From positions 1 to 64,000 of the forward strand of contig NZ_CYSB01000009.1 of the NCBI RefSeq assembly GCF_001458255.1: a DNA stretch of 64,000 nt, given 5' to 3'. This document shows positions 15,919-24,905 of this stretch, in pieces. Under the pieces are notes generated by a model. It did no database searches and was not told where the DNA came from. It saw nothing but the letters and a program-made list of their open reading frames with translations. The stretch is from Thalassovita autumnalis. GTDB lineage: Bacteria; Pseudomonadota; Alphaproteobacteria; Rhodobacterales; Rhodobacteraceae. The translations under genes and the position numbers were made by a program. How positions within the stretch are numbered: the first letter of the stretch is position 1; the number at the start of each line of letters is the position of its first letter.

Positions 15919-16148
15919 TCGCTGATGCCGCAACGCAGCTATGCAGTAGATGCATATGAAATGCTGACCTATTTTCCCTTGGGTCACTTCATCGCAATTT
16001 TTCGGTTAAGATGTTGTTAATAATTAACTTGTGCCCCTTTAGGGGCATCAAGGGGGCTAAAGGTGCATCGAAAACTCCTCTTGTAAGTGCTGGAATTTGG
16101 GTCACCTTTGCCTGCGAAATTGGCACAAGAATCACGGTGGAGACCGAC

Positions 16149-17231
16149 ATGGCACCCATAGCACCGACCAAAACCGATATTGAAAATGCGCTGACGCAGA
16201 TCGAATTGCCTGACGGCGGCACCTTGGTGAGTCGTGACATGTTGCGGGCGATGCAGATCACCGGCTCTGAGGTGCGGTTTGTGATTGAGGCGCCCAGCCC
16301 CGAAGCGGCCAAGATGATGGAACCGCTGCGCGCCGTGGCGGAACGCTGTGTTGCCGCACTGCCGGGGGTCACCAAAGTCTCGGTCGCACTTACGGCCCAT
16401 GGCCCGGCACCCGCGGCGAAACCGGCGCCCAGCCTGAAAATCGGTGGGCACCCCTCGCCACAGGCCGGCCCGATGCGGCCCGCAGGGGTTGACCGCATTC
16501 TGGTCGTTGGCTCTGGCAAAGGGGGCGTGGGAAAATCCACGGTCTCCTCAAACCTTGCCGTGGCGCTGGCCAAACAGGGCCGTAAGGTTGGTCTGCTGGA
16601 TGCAGATATCTATGGGCCGTCGCAGCCCCGCATGATGGGCACCAGCAAACGCCCCGCCAGCCCGGATGGCAAAACCATCGAACCGCTGCAGGCCCATGGT
16701 GTCACGTTGATGTCCATTGGTCTGATGCTGGACCCGGATAAGGCTGTGGTCTGGCGCGGCCCGATGCTGATGGGGGCGCTGCAGCAGATGCTGGGGCAGG
16801 TGAACTGGGGTGAATTGGACGTGCTGATCGTCGATCTGCCGCCGGGCACCGGCGATGTGCAGCTGACGCTTTGTCAGAAAACGGTTCTGAACGGGGCGAT
16901 CATCGTCTCAACCCCGCAGGATGTGGCGCTGCTGGATGCGCGTAAGGCTATCGATATGTTCAAGACGCTGAAAACCCCGATCCTGGGGCTGGTAGAAAAC
17001 ATGTCGACCTTCCATTGCCCTGAATGTGGGCATGAGGCGCATATCTTCGGCCATGGCGGTGTCGCCAAAGAGGCCAAGGAAATGGGCGTGCCGCTACTGG
17101 CGCAGTTGCCGATTGATCTGGACACCCGCCTTGGCGGCGATGGTGGCGCGCCGGTTGCGCTGGGGGATGGCCCCGTGGCCGAGGCCTACGCCCGGCTTGC
17201 CAAAGGTCTGGTGCAAGGGGGGATGGCCTAA
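16149..17231 (+). CDS. mrp: Mrp/ApbC iron-sulfur cluster carrier ATPase
   Basis: A 360-residue P-loop protein that carries and delivers [4Fe-4S] clusters. It has an N-terminal MIP18/DUF59 domain (about 5-85), a linker rich in Pro and Ala, and a Mrp/NBP35 ATPase domain with the deviant Walker A GSGKGGVGKST at about 121-131. The CPEC motif near the C-terminal third (TFHCPECGHE) provides the bridging cluster site. I chose ATG 16149, preceded by GGTGGAGA, rather than the upstream start, whose 46 extra residues are not part of the family. It converges on the deacetylase gene with only 2 bases between stops. Confidence 0.95.
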   Translation: MAPIAPTKTDIENALTQIELPDGGTLVSRDMLRAMQITGSEVRFVIEAPSPEAAKMMEPLRAVAERCVAALPGVTKVSVALTAHGPAPAAKPAPSLKIGGHPSPQAGPMRPAGVDRILVVGSGKGGVGKSTVSSNLAVALAKQGRKVGLLDADIYGPSQPRMMGTSKRPASPDGKTIEPLQAHGVTLMSIGLMLDPDKAVVWRGPMLMGALQQMLGQVNWGELDVLIVDLPPGTGDVQLTLCQKTVLNGAIIVSTPQDVALLDARKAIDMFKTLKTPILGLVENMSTFHCPECGHEAHIFGHGGVAKEAKEMGVPLLAQLPIDLDTRLGGDGGAPVALGDGPVAEAYARLAKGLVQGGMA

Positions 17232-17233
17232 AC

Positions 17234-17983
17234 CTAGGCCGCTTCCCAGGCTGCCATGGGGGCGGGCTGCTCCGCCGGTCGCACCACCGTGGCGGGGCGG
17301 GACTGGCTGAGCTCGCTCATTGTCACAAAGTCAAAGTTGTAGGCCCGGGCCAGCGCCAAGATCCCTTCCAGATCGTCCGGGCTGCAGCGCATCTTGGGAA
17401 ACTTATTGCCCTCGGTGCCAATGAAGTGGCCACAGGTCACCGCCGCGCCGCCCTCTTGCTGCAGCCACTCAAAGCGATCGGCGAAATAGCTGTTCGAGAG
17501 GCCCATGCCGGTTTTGTCGGTGAAGCAATAGGTGTTCACGGTGCGGCTGCCATAACGCGCGCTGAGCGAGTCGTGAAACTGATCATAGGGCCCTTCCAGG
17601 CGCAGGATCTCAAACCGTTCCAGCAGCGGCGCAATCAGTTTGGGCCGGAACCGGAAGTAGGGGAAAGAGAAGCTTTTGGGGTGAAAGCCCAGATCGGCCA
17701 TCGCGTCCAACCCGCGATCAATCTGATCGTCCAGATAATCCTCCAGCGTGTGGGACAGCAGATATTTGGGCAGGCGCACATGTTCCCGGGTGTGGAACCC
17801 GATCTCATGCCCGCGCGCTTCAATCTCTTGCAATTTGCGCAGTTGCGGCGCGCTGATGCGTTCCGGCCAGCACAGGAAAAACGTTGCCCGCGCGTCGTAT
17901 TTGTCAAAAAGATCAAGGGTGTCATGCCAAGAGTCGACGAAATTGTCGTCAAACGTCAAGCATAGTGCCGGACGGTCCGTCAT
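17234..17983 (-). CDS. polysaccharide deacetylase family protein
   Basis: A 249-residue protein with the NodB-type fold of carbohydrate esterase family 4. Motif 1 LCLTFDDN carries the catalytic and metal Asp pair, motif 2 GHEIGFHTREH gives a metal His, and FSFPYFRF matches motif 3. Family members remove acetyl groups from chitin-like or peptidoglycan sugars; some act on other amide bonds. No signal peptide is visible, so it may act in the cytoplasm. ATG 17983 follows GGAGG at 9 to 10 bases and is preferred over a TTG six codons upstream. Confidence 0.85.
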   Translation of the reverse strand: MTDRPALCLTFDDNFVDSWHDTLDLFDKYDARATFFLCWPERISAPQLRKLQEIEARGHEIGFHTREHVRLPKYLLSHTLEDYLDDQIDRGLDAMADLGFHPKSFSFPYFRFRPKLIAPLLERFEILRLEGPYDQFHDSLSARYGSRTVNTYCFTDKTGMGLSNSYFADRFEWLQQEGGAAVTCGHFIGTEGNKFPKMRCSPDDLEGILALARAYNFDFVTMSELSQSRPATVVRPAEQPAPMAAWEAA

Positions 17984-18136
17984 CTGAATATCTGCCTCCA
18001 AGTCGGCGCTTTTGGCGCGCCGTTCCCTGCAGGGTGAGTCAAATTTAGCTAAAATTCAAGCGTCTGGGCCTTGGACGGGCCGAGCAGATGCTACCTGTGG
18101 TCCTTGGGCCGCAGCTGCCCTTGGGGGCGGTCAAAG

Positions 18137-18167
18137 AAAAGGCCCCGTCAGGAATTGAGCGGGGCCT
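18137..18167 (-). terminator. Rho-independent terminator of the DEAD-box helicase gene
   Basis: On the minus strand AAGGCCCCG pairs with CGGGGCCTT around a 12-base loop and is followed by TTTTCTTTG, 12 bases after the helicase stop codon. Confidence 0.85.
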
Positions 18168-18179
18168 TGTCAGGATCAG

Positions 18180-20405
18180 TTAAGGTTTGCGGCGTGGCAC
18201 CGCGTTGGGGCCACGTTTGGGGCCGCTGTATTTCGGGCGATCGCCCGGTTTGCCAGTTGATTTGCCAGCGGGCTTACCGCCCGGTTTGCCAAACTTGCCG
18301 GCAGGTTTGCCGCCGGGCTTACCCTTGCCTTTGAAATCGCCTTTGGGGCCATCGCGGAAATCGCCCTTGGGTTTGCCTTTGAAGCCGGACTTGCCGGCGG
18401 GTTTGCCCGCCGGTTTTCCCTCGGCCCCACCTTTCTTATGGCGGGGTTTGCGGTCACCATCCTCAGATTTGCGGAACGGGGGCTTTTTGGCGTGGTCATG
18501 CACCTCGGGGTCGCGCTTGGGCTTTTCAAACCGCGGCTTGTCTGATTTGGGTTTGTCGAACTTGGGTTTGTCGTGTTTCGGCTTGTCGTATTGGGGCTTT
18601 TCACGCTTCGGCGCACCGTCGCGGTTGTCTTCCCAATCCTTCGCCATCTGTTTTGGGTTCTTGCGCGCGCCCCAATCCTCACGCTCACCGCGATCTTCGC
18701 GCGGTTTGCGGTCGCGACGTTCCCCGCGATCATCATCGCGGCGCGGACCTTTGCGGTGAGGTTTGCGATCGTCGTCAAACCGTTTGCGCGGTTCGGGCTT
18801 GGGCAGGTCCGGCAGTTCATCCACTGCGGCCACACGCACGCCTTTTTCCATCTCACCACCATCGCCGATCTGGTCCAGGAAGCGCGCACGCGCCTTTTCG
18901 CCCAGTTCCACATAGGTCAGATCGCGGGCCACGCGGATCGCGCCAATCTCATCCTTGGTCAGATCGGCCGAGCGCAGCAGCATCGGCAACAGCCAGCGCG
19001 GCTCGGCCCGTTCTTTGCGGCCAACCGACAGGCTGACCCAGCCGGAGGGGCCCAGTTCAACGCGCGGTTCGCGCTTGCGGTCCTTGCGGTCGGTGACCGG
19101 GGCCAGTTCTTCGGGCGCCGAATGACGGGCCTCATGCAGGGCCAGATAGGCCTGTGCCAGCTGCGCGGCGCTGAATTTCTCGGTCAACTGCGCCACGGCT
19201 TCGTGGCGGTCTTCCTCTGCAACGTCCCAGACGGGATCCTGCAGCATACGTTCCTGATCTGCGGCGCGCACGGCCTCAGCCGACGGGGCATCGCCCCATT
19301 CGGCGCTGAGTTTTGCCCAGCCCAGCAGACGCTCGGCCTTTTTGCGCACTTTCGGCGTGGCGATCAGCACCGACACACCCTTGCGGCCCGCACGACCGGT
19401 CCGGCCCGAGCGGTGCAGTAGCGTTTCCGAGTTGCTGGGCAGTTCGGCATGGACCACCAGATCCAGTTTCGGCAGGTCAATACCACGCGCCGCCACATCG
19501 GTGGCCACACAGACCCGGGCGCGACCATCACGCATCGCCTGCAGCGCGTTGGTGCGTTCCTGTTGGGTCAGCTCGCCTGAGAGCGCCACCACCTGGAACC
19601 CACGGTTTGACAGGCGGGCGGTCAGCCGGGTGACCATTACTCGGGTGTTGCAGAAGACAATGGCGTTTTCCGCCTCATGCAGGCGCAGGGTGTTGATCAC
19701 CGCCGCGTCCACCTGATGCGGCATGACGCTGAAGCCCTTATAGGTAATGTCAGCGTGCTGCGGTGTGTTCGAAATGGTGCGCACGCGCTCTGCATCCGCA
19801 GACAGGAAGTTTTTGGCCAGGCGTTCGATGCCTTTGGGCACGGTGGCCGAGAACATCAGGGTGCGGCGCTCTTCGGGGGCGGAAGAAAGGATCAGTTCCA
19901 GATCCTCGGCAAAGCCCATGTCCAGCATCTCATCCGCTTCGTCCAGAACCACGGCGCGGATTTGGGTCAGGTCGATGCTGCCGCGTTCAATATGGTCGCG
20001 CAGACGGCCGGGGGTGCCGACCACAATATGGGTGCCACGTTCCAGGTTGCGCCGCTCGGTCCGCATGTCCATGCCGCCCACGCAGGATCCCAGACGCGCG
20101 TTGCACTCTCTATAGAGCCATTCAAATTCGCGGCGCACCTGCAGGGCCAGTTCGCGGGTCGGGGCGATGATCAGGGCCAGCGGCGCGCTGGCCGGCGGCA
20201 GGCTGTCGCCCTCTTCCAACAGGGTCGGGGCCAGCGCCAGACCAAAGCCCACGGTTTTGCCTGAACCTGTCTGCGCCGACACCAGCATATCTTTGGTGGC
20301 GCGTTCAGGATCCATCATTTCCTGCTGAACCTGTGTCAGCGTGTCATAGCCGCGTGCGGTGAGCGCGCCGGCCAGCGCCGGGTGAAGTTCTGAGGGCAGG
20401 GTCAT
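18180..20405 (-). CDS. DEAD-box ATP-dependent RNA helicase with long basic tail
   Basis: A 741-residue RNA helicase of the DeaD/CsdA kind, unwinding structured RNA in ribosome assembly and cold adaptation. Core motifs are AQTGSGKT, APTRELALQV, DEADEMLDMGF, SATVP, ATDVAARGIDLP and HRSGRTGRAGRKG (all within about 1-375). A DbpA-like RNA-binding domain follows (about 480-560), then a tail of roughly 170 residues almost free of hydrophobics, with KPK-D and GKPAGK/KPGG repeats. The ATG at 20405 follows AAGGATG; a longer frame of 43 extra residues lacks support. It is divergent from mraZ. Confidence 0.95.
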   Translation of the reverse strand: MTLPSELHPALAGALTARGYDTLTQVQQEMMDPERATKDMLVSAQTGSGKTVGFGLALAPTLLEEGDSLPPASAPLALIIAPTRELALQVRREFEWLYRECNARLGSCVGGMDMRTERRNLERGTHIVVGTPGRLRDHIERGSIDLTQIRAVVLDEADEMLDMGFAEDLELILSSAPEERRTLMFSATVPKGIERLAKNFLSADAERVRTISNTPQHADITYKGFSVMPHQVDAAVINTLRLHEAENAIVFCNTRVMVTRLTARLSNRGFQVVALSGELTQQERTNALQAMRDGRARVCVATDVAARGIDLPKLDLVVHAELPSNSETLLHRSGRTGRAGRKGVSVLIATPKVRKKAERLLGWAKLSAEWGDAPSAEAVRAADQERMLQDPVWDVAEEDRHEAVAQLTEKFSAAQLAQAYLALHEARHSAPEELAPVTDRKDRKREPRVELGPSGWVSLSVGRKERAEPRWLLPMLLRSADLTKDEIGAIRVARDLTYVELGEKARARFLDQIGDGGEMEKGVRVAAVDELPDLPKPEPRKRFDDDRKPHRKGPRRDDDRGERRDRKPREDRGEREDWGARKNPKQMAKDWEDNRDGAPKREKPQYDKPKHDKPKFDKPKSDKPRFEKPKRDPEVHDHAKKPPFRKSEDGDRKPRHKKGGAEGKPAGKPAGKSGFKGKPKGDFRDGPKGDFKGKGKPGGKPAGKFGKPGGKPAGKSTGKPGDRPKYSGPKRGPNAVPRRKP

Positions 20406-20591
20406 GAAGTCATCCTTTGGCCCGCTATCGGGCAGATCGGGCGCGGGCATGCGCGTGTGAAGAACCGGCAGGTATAAGCTTTTACCACAAAGGGAAAGGG
20501 ATTTCTGGGCAAACCAGCCATGCAGCGACGTCACAGCGCGCCACCAGATCTAGGGATCAGGGTGCAGATGGGGCGCCGACGGGGCGCGGCC

Positions 20592-20651
20592 TGGGGAAAT
20601 CTGGGAAACTATGGCCCGTCTGGGAAAACATGGAATCTGACTGGGAAAGCG
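20592..20651 (+). promoter_or_regulatory. distal MraZ box cluster
   Basis: TGG-starting boxes recur at 20592 (TGGGGAAA), 20602 (TGGGAAA), 20612 (TGGCC), 20621 (TGGGAAA), 20631 (TGGAA) and 20642 (TGGGAAA), spaced 10, 10, 9, 10 and 11 bp. MraZ, encoded downstream, is known in other bacteria to bind direct repeats of TGGGN with about 10 bp period in its own promoter. Two members are degenerate. The cluster lies about 140 bp before the promoter-proximal one, and could also act on the divergent helicase gene. Confidence 0.65.
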
Positions 20652-20777
20652 ATAGGGCGCATGCCGCACCCGAATCACTTGCATCGGCATTCAGCCCTGT
20701 TTTTAAGGGTTTTTCGAGAAATTGCGGATCTCAGGCCAAATTCCCGTGCCCGGATCGGCATCAGGCGTGACCCAAAA

Positions 20778-20804
20778 TGGGAAAAAATGGGAAAAAATTT
20801 GGGC
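20778..20804 (+). promoter_or_regulatory. promoter-proximal MraZ box cluster
   Basis: TGGGAAAAAA at 20778 is repeated exactly at 20788 and a third TGGG follows at 20800, overlapping the likely -35 box. Binding of MraZ here would block the dcw promoter, fitting its known role as an autorepressor. Confidence 0.65.
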
Positions 20805-20827
20805 AGAGTATTTTGTCTACATATGGT
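20799..20827 (+). promoter_or_regulatory. candidate dcw (mraZ) promoter
   Basis: TTGGGC (20799-20804) and TATGGT (20822-20827) are 17 bp apart, directly after the proximal MraZ boxes. Transcription would begin near 20834. A weaker pair, TTGCAT (20679) and TTTAAG (20702), lies between the two box clusters. Confidence 0.45.
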
Positions 20828-20833
20828 GATCTG

Positions 20834-21242
20834 TGCGATCACTCATCCCAATTTGTAGTATCTTTTTCGTGAATTTTCGATGGGCCGATTCTCTTTGAGA
20901 GTCAAGTCGGCAGCTAAATCCCAAAAATTCCTGTTGCGTTCCATGCTTTCCCATGCGATTCATGTTTACACGATGAGGACGGGATCAAGGGGCACAAGAC
21001 CCCGCTAAATAAAAAGATCCGAGTCAGGTTTCATACAGGCACCCGCTTCATCGAAATTGAGATCCGGCGCGCGGGCGAGCAGACATCCCCCCAGGTGGCG
21101 CGCGCAGCTGGACAAACCCGCAAAGCGGGACGAGGGCGGCGAATTGGGCAGTGGCAGCAGCTCAATTCGCCGTTTCGCTTTCTGGCCTCGGGGAGGTCAG
21201 GGGCAAAACGCCGAAAGGCAACAGAGAGGACGGGCCAGGACA
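20834..21242 (+). ncRNA. long mraZ leader, possible UpsM-like sRNA region
   Basis: About 400 bases without a supported gene separate the promoter from the mraZ start. Stem-loops are visible: GCCGA/TCGGC enclosing CTCT/AGAG (20884-20911), and GGATC/GATCC enclosing GGGG/CCCC (20982-21020). In Rhodobacter sphaeroides the corresponding leader yields the abundant sRNA UpsM. Position supports the comparison; sequence relation was not tested. The 3' part (after 21057) keeps an open frame in phase with mraZ but lacks family similarity. Confidence 0.4.
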
Positions 21243-21743
21243 GTGGGTCTGAGTTTCAGAGGCGAGTTCAGCCAGAAGGTTGACAGCAAGGGTCGGATGT
21301 CGATCCCTGCTGATTTTCGCCGTGTGCTCGAGGCTGGTGATCCCGCGCATCCTGAAAACCCCAATCCGCGGATGGTGGTCCTTTATGGTCAGCACCTGAA
21401 AAACAAGCTGCAGGCTTACACGATCGAGGATATGGCCGAGATCGAAGCCGACATCAAAAACATGCCGCGTGGCCGAGAGCGCCAGATGGCCAGCCGGATG
21501 ATCCTCGGGAAATCCTGGGAAACCGAAGTGGACCGCGACGGCCGTATCGTCCTGCCCAAAGAACGCCGCACCCAGATTGGTCTGGAAGGTGAGGCGGTGA
21601 TGGTGGCGATGGGCGATCACTTTGAGATCTGGAACGCCGCCACCTACGACGACGTTGAAAATGCTGAGATCGACGCCTTCCTGGATGAAATGCCGGATGA
21701 CTTCGACCCATTGACCCTGTTGGATAATGCTGGAGGGGAATAA
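21243..21743 (+). CDS. mraZ: transcriptional regulator MraZ
   Basis: First gene of the dcw cluster, a 166-residue DNA-binding protein that forms a ring and represses its own operon. It holds two SpoVT/AbrB-like halves, marked by VDSKGRMSIPADFR near the start and DRDGRIVLPKERR in the second half. I chose GTG 21243 because the family begins with the FRGEF-type strand just after it; the frame stays open upstream to 21057 but without homology. The ribosome site is poor (AGGA a few bases before). rsmH follows after 3 bases. TGGGA boxes upstream are its likely operators. Confidence 0.93.
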   Translation: MGLSFRGEFSQKVDSKGRMSIPADFRRVLEAGDPAHPENPNPRMVVLYGQHLKNKLQAYTIEDMAEIEADIKNMPRGRERQMASRMILGKSWETEVDRDGRIVLPKERRTQIGLEGEAVMVAMGDHFEIWNAATYDDVENAEIDAFLDEMPDDFDPLTLLDNAGGE

Positions 21744-21746
21744 ACC

Positions 21747-22739
21747 ATGACCGATGCGGTCCACCCCTCTGATGATGCTCCTCACATTCCGGTTCTGATC
21801 CGCCCCTTGATTGCGGCGGTGTCACCCGTTTCTGGCCTGTGGCTGGACGGCACCTTTGGTGCGGGTGGCTATACGCGCGAATTGCTGAAGGCGGGCGCTG
21901 ACAAGGTCTACGGTGTGGACCGCGATCCGCTGGCCTTTGAACTGGCGGCCCCTTGGGTCGGCGACTATGGCGACCGGATTGAGCTGGTTCAGGGGGTGTT
22001 TTCGCGCCTTGATGACTATGCCAGCGATCTGGACGGTGTTGTGCTGGACCTTGGTGTCAGCTCAATGCAGCTGGATCTGGCGGAACGTGGCTTTTCCTTC
22101 ATGAAGGACGGCCCCCTTGATATGCGCATGTCGCAGGACGGGCGCTCGGCTGCGGATATCGTGAATGAGGCGAGTGAGACGGAGCTGGCTGATATCCTGT
22201 TCCTGTATGGCGAAGAACGCGCCAGCCGCCGGATTGCCAAGGCCATCCTGAAAGAACGCGCCGCTGCGCCGATCACCACCACGCTGCGGCTGGCGGAGAT
22301 CATTGAGGGCTGCCTGCCACGTAAAAAACCGGGGCAGAGCCATCCGGCGACCCGGTCGTTCCAGGCGCTGCGGATCGCGGTAAACGACGAATATGGTGAG
22401 CTGATCAAAGGGCTGGAAGCGGCAGAACGGGCGTTGAAACCCGGCGGGCAGCTGGCCGTTGTCACTTTCCACTCGGTTGAGGACCGGATGGTCAAACGCT
22501 TCTTCCAGCAGCGGTCTGGCGGGGCAAAGACGACCAACCGCTACGCGCCGATGCAAGAAGCCGATCCGGCGCAATTTACGCTGAAATCGAAAAAGGCCAT
22601 TGGGCCGGACGATCAGGAACTGGCGGAAAACCCAAGATCCCGCTCGGCCAAACTGCGGGTGGGAATCCGCACCGACGCCCCGGCCGGTCCTTGTGACCGC
22701 AAAGGTCTGGGCATGCCCATGTTGAAGGGTCAAAAGTAA
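21747..22739 (+). CDS. rsmH: 16S rRNA (cytosine-1402-N4)-methyltransferase
   Basis: A 330-residue SAM-dependent enzyme (formerly MraW) that methylates N4 of C1402 in 16S rRNA, in the ribosomal P site. The SAM site [14 protein letters not shown] (about 28-41), the [11 protein letters not shown] motif, and the C-terminal [12 protein letters not shown] are all present. It begins 3 bases after mraZ and its TAA overlaps the ftsL ATG by one base, the normal tight coupling in this cluster. Confidence 0.97.
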   Translation: MTDAVHPSDDAPHIPVLIRPLIAAVSPVSGLWLDGTFGAGGYTRELLKAGADKVYGVDRDPLAFELAAPWVGDYGDRIELVQGVFSRLDDYASDLDGVVLDLGVSSMQLDLAERGFSFMKDGPLDMRMSQDGRSAADIVNEASETELADILFLYGEERASRRIAKAILKERAAAPITTTLRLAEIIEGCLPRKKPGQSHPATRSFQALRIAVNDEYGELIKGLEAAERALKPGGQLAVVTFHSVEDRMVKRFFQQRSGGAKTTNRYAPMQEADPAQFTLKSKKAIGPDDQELAENPRSRSAKLRVGIRTDAPAGPCDRKGLGMPMLKGQK

Positions 22740-23086
22740 TGCGTTCTGTGTTTTATATTCTGACTGCTCTGGCCGTTATGGCCTCGGCCTATTGGGCCTA
22801 CCGCGAAAATTACCGCACCCAGGCCGCCTTGGCCGAAAGCGAAGATATTCAGCGCTCCATCGGGGAGGCGCGGGCGCGTCTTGCGGTGTTGAAGGCCGAA
22901 TGGGCCTATCTGAACCGCCCCGATCGCCTGCGTGATCTGGCGGACATCAACTTTGACCGTCTGGGTCTGTTGCCGCTGTCACCTGAACAGTTTGGCAATG
23001 CCGATCAGGTCAGCTACCCGCCCGAGCCTGCCACCTTGCGCATTTCTGATGCCATCGAGGTGTCCAACATGGAGGCGCTCAGATGA
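22739..23086 (+). CDS. ftsL: cell division protein FtsL
   Basis: A 115-residue single-pass inner-membrane protein of the divisome, partner of FtsB and FtsQ. It has an N-terminal membrane helix (about 4-20), a periplasmic coiled coil (about 28-62), and the short DRLRDLADINFDRLGLLPLSPEQ segment seen in alphaproteobacterial FtsL. Sequence conservation in this family is weak, so the call rests also on its place between rsmH and ftsI. It overlaps ftsI by 4 bases (ATGA). Confidence 0.9.
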   Translation: MRSVFYILTALAVMASAYWAYRENYRTQAALAESEDIQRSIGEARARLAVLKAEWAYLNRPDRLRDLADINFDRLGLLPLSPEQFGNADQVSYPPEPATLRISDAIEVSNMEALR

Positions 23087-24867
23087 TCCGCACGCCGCTG
23101 CGTCCGCTGGCCCAGATCCTTGAAGCGCGCCGGTTGGGGGAAAACCCCGACGCGATTGAGCGGGAAAATATCCGCCAGCGCCATGAGGATATGCGTGACC
23201 GCGCCCGCAGCCGTGCTGAGGGGCGCCTTTTGGTTTTGGGGCTGTTCTTTGCCTGCGCGTTCATGGCGGTTGGCGGCCGGATGGCGACCCTTGCCGCGAC
23301 GGAGCCGAGTGAGCCGCGCGCCAATGCCTCGGGGTCCAGCATCGTGGCGCAACGGGCCGATATCGTGGACCGGCAGGGCCGCATTCTGGCGACCAATCTG
23401 GAAACCTTTTCACTTTATGCCGTGCCGCCGGACATGATTGAGCCGGAACATGCCGCCACCGAACTGGCGCGCATCTTCCCTGAGCTGGAAAAAGAAAAGC
23501 TGCTCAACGCCTTCACCGGCAAAAAGAAATTCCTCTGGGTGCGCAAGACGCTCAGCCCCGAGCAGAAGCAGGCGGTACATGATATCGGCGAGCCGGGGCT
23601 GCTGTTTGGCCCGCGTGAAATGCGGCTTTATCCCAACGGTCGGCTGGCGGCCCATGTCATGGGCGGCACCACCTTTGGCCGCGAAGGCGTGCAGGCAGCC
23701 GAAGTTGTCGGCGTTGCGGGGATTGAACGGCTTTTTGACAAAGAACTGCGCAGCCTTGCCAATGACGGCCAGGCGCTGGAACTGGCGCTAGACCTGACCG
23801 TGCAGGCAGCAGCCGAACGGGTGCTTTACGGCGGTATGAAGCTGATGAACGCCAAAGGGGCGGCATCGATCCTGCTGGATGTGCACACTGGTGAAATCAT
23901 CTCCATGGTGTCGCTGCCGGATTTTGATCCCAATGACCGTCCGCGTCCGCTGGTGGAAGGCAACGCCAGTGACAGCCCGCTGTTCAACCGCGTGGTGCAG
24001 GGCGTCTATGAACTGGGCTCCACCTACAAGATTTTTGCCGCCGCGCAGGCGATGGAACTGGGGTTGGCAAACCCGGACACGGTGTTTGACACCCGTGGTC
24101 CCCTGCGTTGGGGCAAACATAAGATCCGCGATTTCCGTAATTACGGCAATGAGTTGTCGCTGACCAAGATCATCGTGAAATCCTCCAACATCGGCACCGC
24201 ACGGGTGGCACAGCAGATCGGCACCGAACGGCAGAAGGATTTCCTGGGCCGTCTGGGGCTGTTGCAGGCCACCCCTGTTGAACTGACCGAGGCCTCAGGC
24301 GGTAAGCCCCTGTTGCCAAAAAACTGGTCTGAGCTGTCGACCATGACAATCTCCTACGGTCACGGCATTTCGGCCACCCCGATGCATCTGGCCGCCGCCT
24401 ATGCGGCGATTGCCAATGGCGGCACCGTGGTCAAACCGACCCTGTTGAAACAGGACGGGCCGCAAAACGGGGAACGGGTGATGTCTGCCGCCGTGGCCGC
24501 CGCCAGCCGGACCATGCTGCGCAAGGTAGTGACCGAAGGCACCGCCTCCTTCGGCGAGGTGGCAGGCTACGCGGTGGGCGGCAAAACCGGCACCGCGGAC
24601 AAGCCCAAGGAACAGGGTGGCGGCTATTATGAGGATAAGGTGATTGCCACCTTCGCTTCAATCTTCCCGGCGCATGATCCGAAATACGTGCTGGTGGTGA
24701 CGCTGGACGAACCGGTGGAAACCTCGGGCGAAGAACCCCGCCGCACCGCCGGTTGGACGGCCGTTCCGGTGGCCGCCGAAATGATCCGTCGCGTCGCGCC
24801 GCTCCTCGGGATGCGGCCCGAGATTGAACCCACCCCGCTGGCTGATATAACCCTGACGTCGAACTAA
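23083..24867 (+). CDS. ftsI: penicillin-binding protein 3, septal transpeptidase FtsI
   Basis: A 594-residue septal peptidoglycan transpeptidase, working with FtsW. A cytoplasmic part precedes one membrane helix (about 48-66), then comes a pedestal domain (about 85-230) and the penicillin-binding domain with the SxxK motif STYK (Ser313), SSN at 367-369 and KTG at 501-503. All catalytic motifs are intact. It is coupled to ftsL by an ATGA overlap and followed by murE after 38 bases. Confidence 0.97.
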   Translation: MIRTPLRPLAQILEARRLGENPDAIERENIRQRHEDMRDRARSRAEGRLLVLGLFFACAFMAVGGRMATLAATEPSEPRANASGSSIVAQRADIVDRQGRILATNLETFSLYAVPPDMIEPEHAATELARIFPELEKEKLLNAFTGKKKFLWVRKTLSPEQKQAVHDIGEPGLLFGPREMRLYPNGRLAAHVMGGTTFGREGVQAAEVVGVAGIERLFDKELRSLANDGQALELALDLTVQAAAERVLYGGMKLMNAKGAASILLDVHTGEIISMVSLPDFDPNDRPRPLVEGNASDSPLFNRVVQGVYELGSTYKIFAAAQAMELGLANPDTVFDTRGPLRWGKHKIRDFRNYGNELSLTKIIVKSSNIGTARVAQQIGTERQKDFLGRLGLLQATPVELTEASGGKPLLPKNWSELSTMTISYGHGISATPMHLAAAYAAIANGGTVVKPTLLKQDGPQNGERVMSAAVAAASRTMLRKVVTEGTASFGEVAGYAVGGKTGTADKPKEQGGGYYEDKVIATFASIFPAHDPKYVLVVTLDEPVETSGEEPRRTAGWTAVPVAAEMIRRVAPLLGMRPEIEPTPLADITLTSN

Positions 24868-24905
24868 CTGGCACAGGGCCAGAGATCAGCCGGGAAAGGC
24901 ACGCG

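Noticed and set aside
15826-15987. N-terminal extension of the DUF1127 protein to 126 residues
   Set aside because: The extension has no similarity and no ribosome site, and it covers the likely promoter.
16020-16060. GCCCC/GGGGC hairpin before mrp as terminator or riboswitch
   Set aside because: No T run on either strand and too little structure to support a riboswitch class.
21057-21242. N-terminal extension of MraZ by 62 residues
   Set aside because: MraZ proteins begin near the FRGEF strand; the extra part reads as GC-rich leader.
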